Origin: Sipunculus nudus
Lineage: Eukaryota > Annelida > Sipuncula > Golfingiida > Sipunculidae
DNA length: 64,000 nucleotides
Reading direction: 5' to 3'
Assembly: GCA_026874595.1 (NCBI GenBank)
Contig: CM049319.1
Coordinates: 13,419,601-13,483,600, forward strand
Under the pieces are notes generated by a model. It did no database searches. It was not told the DNA's origin and worked only from the letters and a program-made list of their open reading frames with translations. Made by a program: the position numbers and the translations under genes. This document shows positions 60,030-64,000 of this stretch, piece by piece; within the stretch, counting starts at the first letter, position 1; every line of letters begins with the position of its first letter.

Positions 60030-60318
60030 ATTTCTCATTCTGTGCGAGGGCTGGTCAAGGCCAGAACAGTCATTGATGTTATGTTTGCTCCCTAAAAATC
60101 TCCAAAATATAGAGCGTTATGAAATGGTCCCAGATTTGCCAAATATGGAATTTAACTCCTTGGAAGATTTGTTGTAACATTGCTTTTTTAGGAATAGTTG
60201 AAATTAAGCATGGGAGACTTGATGTGAGGCTTTGAACATAGAACAGCTGATGGAGAATTTGATTTTTAGGGCTGCCACTACAAGCTCCTATTATATCAGA
60301 TCACATTGTCTCATACAT

Positions 60319-61643
60319 AATAAACATGAAATTTAATGAAGCTTTCTCTTGTAATATAATAATTAATAATGTAATAAATAATTAAGAAACAGTCTCTACA
60401 TGTTAAAGTGCTTGAAACATTTGATGGCATCCTGAAAATTGAGAAGCATCATAAAAAATTGTAAATATCCTTAAAGACTGAAAAATAAAACTATGAAAAT
60501 TAGATCTTTCTATATGAACTTGTTTGGGGCCTGTAAACAAATTATTTTTTCATTCGCAATATTAGGATAATTAAGAGTGCCAGTGAATGTTATATGAAAA
60601 TTAATCAGCATCAGTATCATTATTAGTGACACTGTGAATGCCTAAACTCTCATGTAAATGAGAATGTGTCTCTGACATCTTAATAGCTGTAGGACCTTTG
60701 TTTGTTATAAATTCAAACTCTGATAACAGTGTTTGAATTATTTTACAAGGTTTTGCTCTGTCTTGAATCAAGAATATTATAGGGATTTTAGTGTGAAAAA
60801 ATTGCAGTTATATCATCCATTCAGCTACATGTTGAAAGTTATAAAGGAATGTGCAAGGTTAGTGTTTAGGTCTTTTTATAATGTAATTAATACATGAAGA
60901 TATTAACTGTATGCTGGAAGTGCAGTTGAACTCATGGGTATTGTGATAATTACTTTGTTGTGTGCAGGATATTAATTGTTTTGTCTCAATATCTGGAGTC
61001 ATTACACAACCTGATTTGTTTTTAGAAATATAACATGAATAAAAGTGGTGCCTCTGCAGTACCAAGAACTAACACAACACCAATCTCTTCAAAAGGCATA
61101 CAGTATTGGGTTTGTTGTATGGTTAGCAGCTTTAGAGGACTAGTTGTTTATTGCCAAAGAAGCTGTTTTTCCCCAAAGCTGTACCTGCCTCCGAATTTTA
61201 TGAGAGCAATGAAACAACATCAAGAGCATTTGATTTTGGTTGGTAGAAATTGCAATAGGAAGGTGTGAAAATATATATATATTTTCTATATATATAAATA
61301 TATTTAAATGAATGCTTAATGTATGGGATTTGTTACATATATGCATTATCCAGTCTCAGTAAATGCCAAGGGATTGATCTTTCATATTTCTCTCTATCCC
61401 TCTCTTTCTTTCAAACACATATTTTATCATTTGTATGTTATATATTTGCGAATTCAAAAATCCATGTGATCTTTTATATCTGTGAGCTGAAGCTGTGGCA
61501 CAGTAATGAGTCTACCATTGTTAGGATGATATTTTATATGTTATCACATCAGCAGCTTTATCAGTCTTATCACATCGGAGTAGTGATATATTGTATATTA
61601 CATGTATCATGTAAGGTGTTTATATATATATTATATGAATAAA
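60319..61643 (+). terminator. Candidate BECN1 polyadenylation signals
   Basis: AATAAA occurs at 60319-60324, 60484-60489, 61038-61043 and 61638-61643 downstream of the stop codon at 60027-60029. The first two would give short 3' UTRs and the last a 1.6-kb UTR. Confidence 0.4.
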
Positions 61644-61805
61644 GTTTGTATAAAGTGAATTGATAAGGCTTTTTTTCAGTTGACCTTACAAGATCTGTTA
61701 ATACCTTTTCAACCAGATCTTATGATTTAAGGTCAAACTGTGTGAAACAATCACATAAGTGTGAAGTTATCAAGGACAAATGTGAATACACAAGTTGGAG
61801 TCCCC

Positions 61806-62320
61806 TCTTTATTATACGCCTGTCTTTGACAGGATGTATTATGGTATATCCACCTTCCCCATGTCTGTCTGTCCATCCATCAACTCGTAGTGTCGCCTTT
61901 ATAACCAGGGCTCGATGGATTTTCATGAAACTCACCATAACTACTTGCCAATAGATTATCTCACCTGAGTACGATTATAGGCAAAATCCAATCATATTAA
62001 ATGAGGTCAGATTTCATGAGGCTACTTGTGGTGTCGCCGGGATAATTTATCAGGAATATGATGGATTTTAATTAAACTCGACAGAAAATAAACCAATATA
62101 ATATCTCGCCCAAGACTAATTCCCAGCAATATCCATGCATATTTAATGAGGTCACCAGACTTTGGTGGTGCCATGACCACTGATTTTTTATGGATATTCA
62201 TGAAACTCAGTTTAAATATTAACCAATACAGTTTCTAACCTGAATTTAATTCCTGGCAAAATTCGTGCATTTTTAATGTGGTCAGAGGTCCCAAGACAAG
62301 ACGTTGTGGTGCTCTTGTTG
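61806..62320 (+). repeat. Interspersed repeat with about three diverged tandem units of 127-147 bp
   Basis: Starts with ttatacgcctgtctttgaca and a gtctgtctgtccatcc run. The block ggattttcatgaaactca then recurs at about 61917, 62064 (ggattttaattaaactcg) and 62191, with caatat..tttaatgaggtca between. It is downstream of BECN1. The ORFs here are by-products. Confidence 0.7.
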
Positions 62321-62329
62321 TGATAATCA

Positions 62330-63649
62330 ATAGGCTGTAAGAATAAATCATATAACTGATTCTACACCTTGATTTTGCAAGGCATCTTTTACCTCTAAAG
62401 GTCAAGAAAACTGAAAAAGCAAAGACTGATTCTGATTGATATAACAATTTACAAATGTGTTCAATGTGAACTAAAGGTTCAGAGATTAAGGAATGTTTCA
62501 GGTGTAATTACCACTATTTCATTGTTTTCTGTACCATTTTAATTACTTTTCTTTCCAATTAAAGTATCAGTTCTGCACTTTCACCTGTATTAATTAATAA
62601 TAATAAAACCTCCAGACACTGTGAAAGATAACATACATGAATAATCTGTTTGGAGGTTAGAGTTTATTTATTATCTTTGATTGCACTTGATAACATAATC
62701 AATATAGTAGTCCCTGTGCAAGTACAAGCAACAAATAACGGGACATTGCAGATAAACAACAGATAAGACCACAATCAGTACAGCAACACTGTACCATAAA
62801 TACTGTAAAGTAAAGATATATGACCAATCTAGCACACTTTTGTATGTAAATAAATCGCCACAAGTGGTGAAAGTATATTTATATGTGTAGGGCTCCCAGT
62901 TCCCACTCTCAAAACAGTGTTTGTATTCAGTTATTCAGCCCATATTCTCAGGTTCATCCATGCATAAGTGACTGTACATTTGCCAATATTCCTTGATGAC
63001 ATTCCTGAATGCGGATCACGGGCCATATCCACACCAAAATCTGATCAATTCTTCATTTGCCCATTCCTGAAATGCTCAGGTTATTTCATGAGGTTCTGGT
63101 CATGATTGCATGTATTATGTTGTGAACAAACGCACACAAACTGGGATGAAAGCATAACCTCCCCAGATCTGGCAGAGGCAAAAATATGCTTAAATATTAA
63201 GTAAAAGATTCTCACATCAGAGCCCTTGGATGAGTGTTATCAGGAGCTTTGGCAACATCATACAAAGGTTCTGATGTGAAAAATTTGAATTCTACAATGC
63301 ATAAATACATTTTTAGGGAAGTCTGGTCCAAGGATAAAAAATTTTCCCAGGCATCTTTTTGAAATTATCATTTAGATAGATTTGATTAATCCTCTATAAA
63401 AAAAAGGAAAAAATACAGGTCCTGTATTTTTATAAATTTCAGATAGGTTGTATTTATAATTTCCATACATTCGTGTATTTTATCAGGAACTTTTCCAGGC
63501 AGGCCATTCTATTGTAAAGTTCTTGCCACATCCACATGCAAACATGGACTTCAGTGTTGATAAAATCTAATATATTAGCCTGCAATTAGATTAGCATATC
63601 AGTAGCAAACTCTGAAATTAATTTATTTTGATATAACACATAACATTTT
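62330..63649. other. Intergenic region downstream of BECN1
   Basis: AT-rich, no gene recognised. On the minus strand an AATAAA at about 63618-63625 could serve the putative exon at 63650-63850. Confidence 0.45.
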
Positions 63650-63850
63650 TTAATGTGTCATGTTGTAAAACATTAAGAGACCAGTGGTTTCACACTGTAA
63701 CATGGCAGGACCAAGGCCCATGTGTTTCAGCTGACTAAGCATTTTCATAATGACCCAGTCAAATGGAACTATTGGTATGGCATGTTGCTCTGTGACCTTA
63801 TTGACCAGTTTCGTGCCAGCTTTGATAAAATTAAACTGATCACAGTAGAC
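63650..63850 (-). CDS. Putative last coding exon of an unidentified minus-strand gene
   Basis: On the minus strand a good acceptor (tgctttacag, ending at 63851) is followed in phase 0 by 66 codons and a TAA (63652-63650). The peptide begins VYCDQFNFIKAGTKLVNKVT and includes IPIVPFDWVIMKMLSQLKHM, and ends FYNMTH. It has balanced, protein-like composition and no repeats. I do not recognise the family; a BRCT-like 'PFDWV' ending is a guess only. The preceding exon would lie beyond the right edge of the window. The gene would be convergent with BECN1. Confidence 0.4.
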   Translation of the reverse strand, partial: VYCDQFNFIKAGTKLVNKVTEQHAIPIVPFDWVIMKMLSQLKHMGLGPAMLQCETTGLLMFYNMTH

Positions 63851-63945
63851 CTGTAAAGCATGTGTCATTAATTAAATAAAAGCAATACATCTGCAGGGAT
63901 GACATATACATAACATGCCCAGTTCCAAAAATAGCTGCAGCTACT

Positions 63946-63965
63946 CCCCCCCCCCCCCCCCCCCC
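63946..63965. repeat. Poly(C) tract, 20 bases
   Basis: One of ten G or C homopolymers of 11-22 bases in the window. It is followed by a short (CA)n run. Confidence 0.95.
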
Positions 63966-64000
63966 TTCACACACACACAATCTTTTTAGTACTTGAGCCA

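Noticed and set aside
1-64000. CRISPR arrays, operons, bacterial promoters, tRNA or rRNA genes
   Set aside because: The sequence is clearly animal nuclear DNA with spliced genes; no tRNA-like or rRNA-like stretch was seen by eye.

Overview
The window is eukaryotic, AT-rich genomic DNA, most likely from a bivalve mollusc. That assignment is an inference. It rests on intron-rich animal genes of invertebrate type, on interspersed repeats ending in a 'cagatgactttcagtcagctgagct' type motif (which I associate with mollusc genomes from memory), and on a DIRS-type retroelement. Three protein-coding genes can be assembled exon by exon with consistent splice sites and phases.

(1) NAT10 (RNA cytidine acetyltransferase) lies on the minus strand. 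Only its first four coding exons (10269 down to 928, 165 residues) are inside the window. (2) M1AP (meiosis 1 associated protein) lies on the plus strand at 20223-28435. It has 13 exons that sum to 1593 nt (530 residues plus stop), and includes a GC-AG intron and a 23-nt microexon. (3) BECN1 (Beclin 1, autophagy PI3K complex) lies on the plus strand at 33836-60029. It has 16 exons that sum to 1335 nt (444 residues plus stop). A possible terminal exon of an unidentified minus-strand gene lies at 63650-63850.

Most of the rest is mobile or repeated DNA. NAT10 intron 2 holds a 6.9-kb element with long inverted termini inserted in a TA microsatellite; its core is a tandem array with 165-bp and 338-bp units. 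Upstream of NAT10 is a hAT-type element with a perfect 8-bp target duplication. The NAT10-M1AP intergenic region has a decayed LINE fragment and a cluster of TTATTGACACACGG motifs with a CTCF-like site. BECN1 introns hold a Tigger/pogo derivative with a transposase DNA-binding remnant (intron 3), a complete-looking DIRS element with inverted terminal repeats and an internal complementary region (intron 7), and a TA-flanked inverted-repeat element (intron 13).

The most unusual pattern is that several exons in all three genes are followed directly by tandem repeats that copy the exon's own 3' end together with its splice donor: NAT10 exons 2 and 4, M1AP exon 6 and BECN1 exon 6. Each leaves an array of decoy donors in the intron, and in the three cases I could read through, extension past the normal donor soon meets a stop codon. 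In Beclin the conserved Gly-Asp of the BH3 motif is replaced by Ser-Phe.
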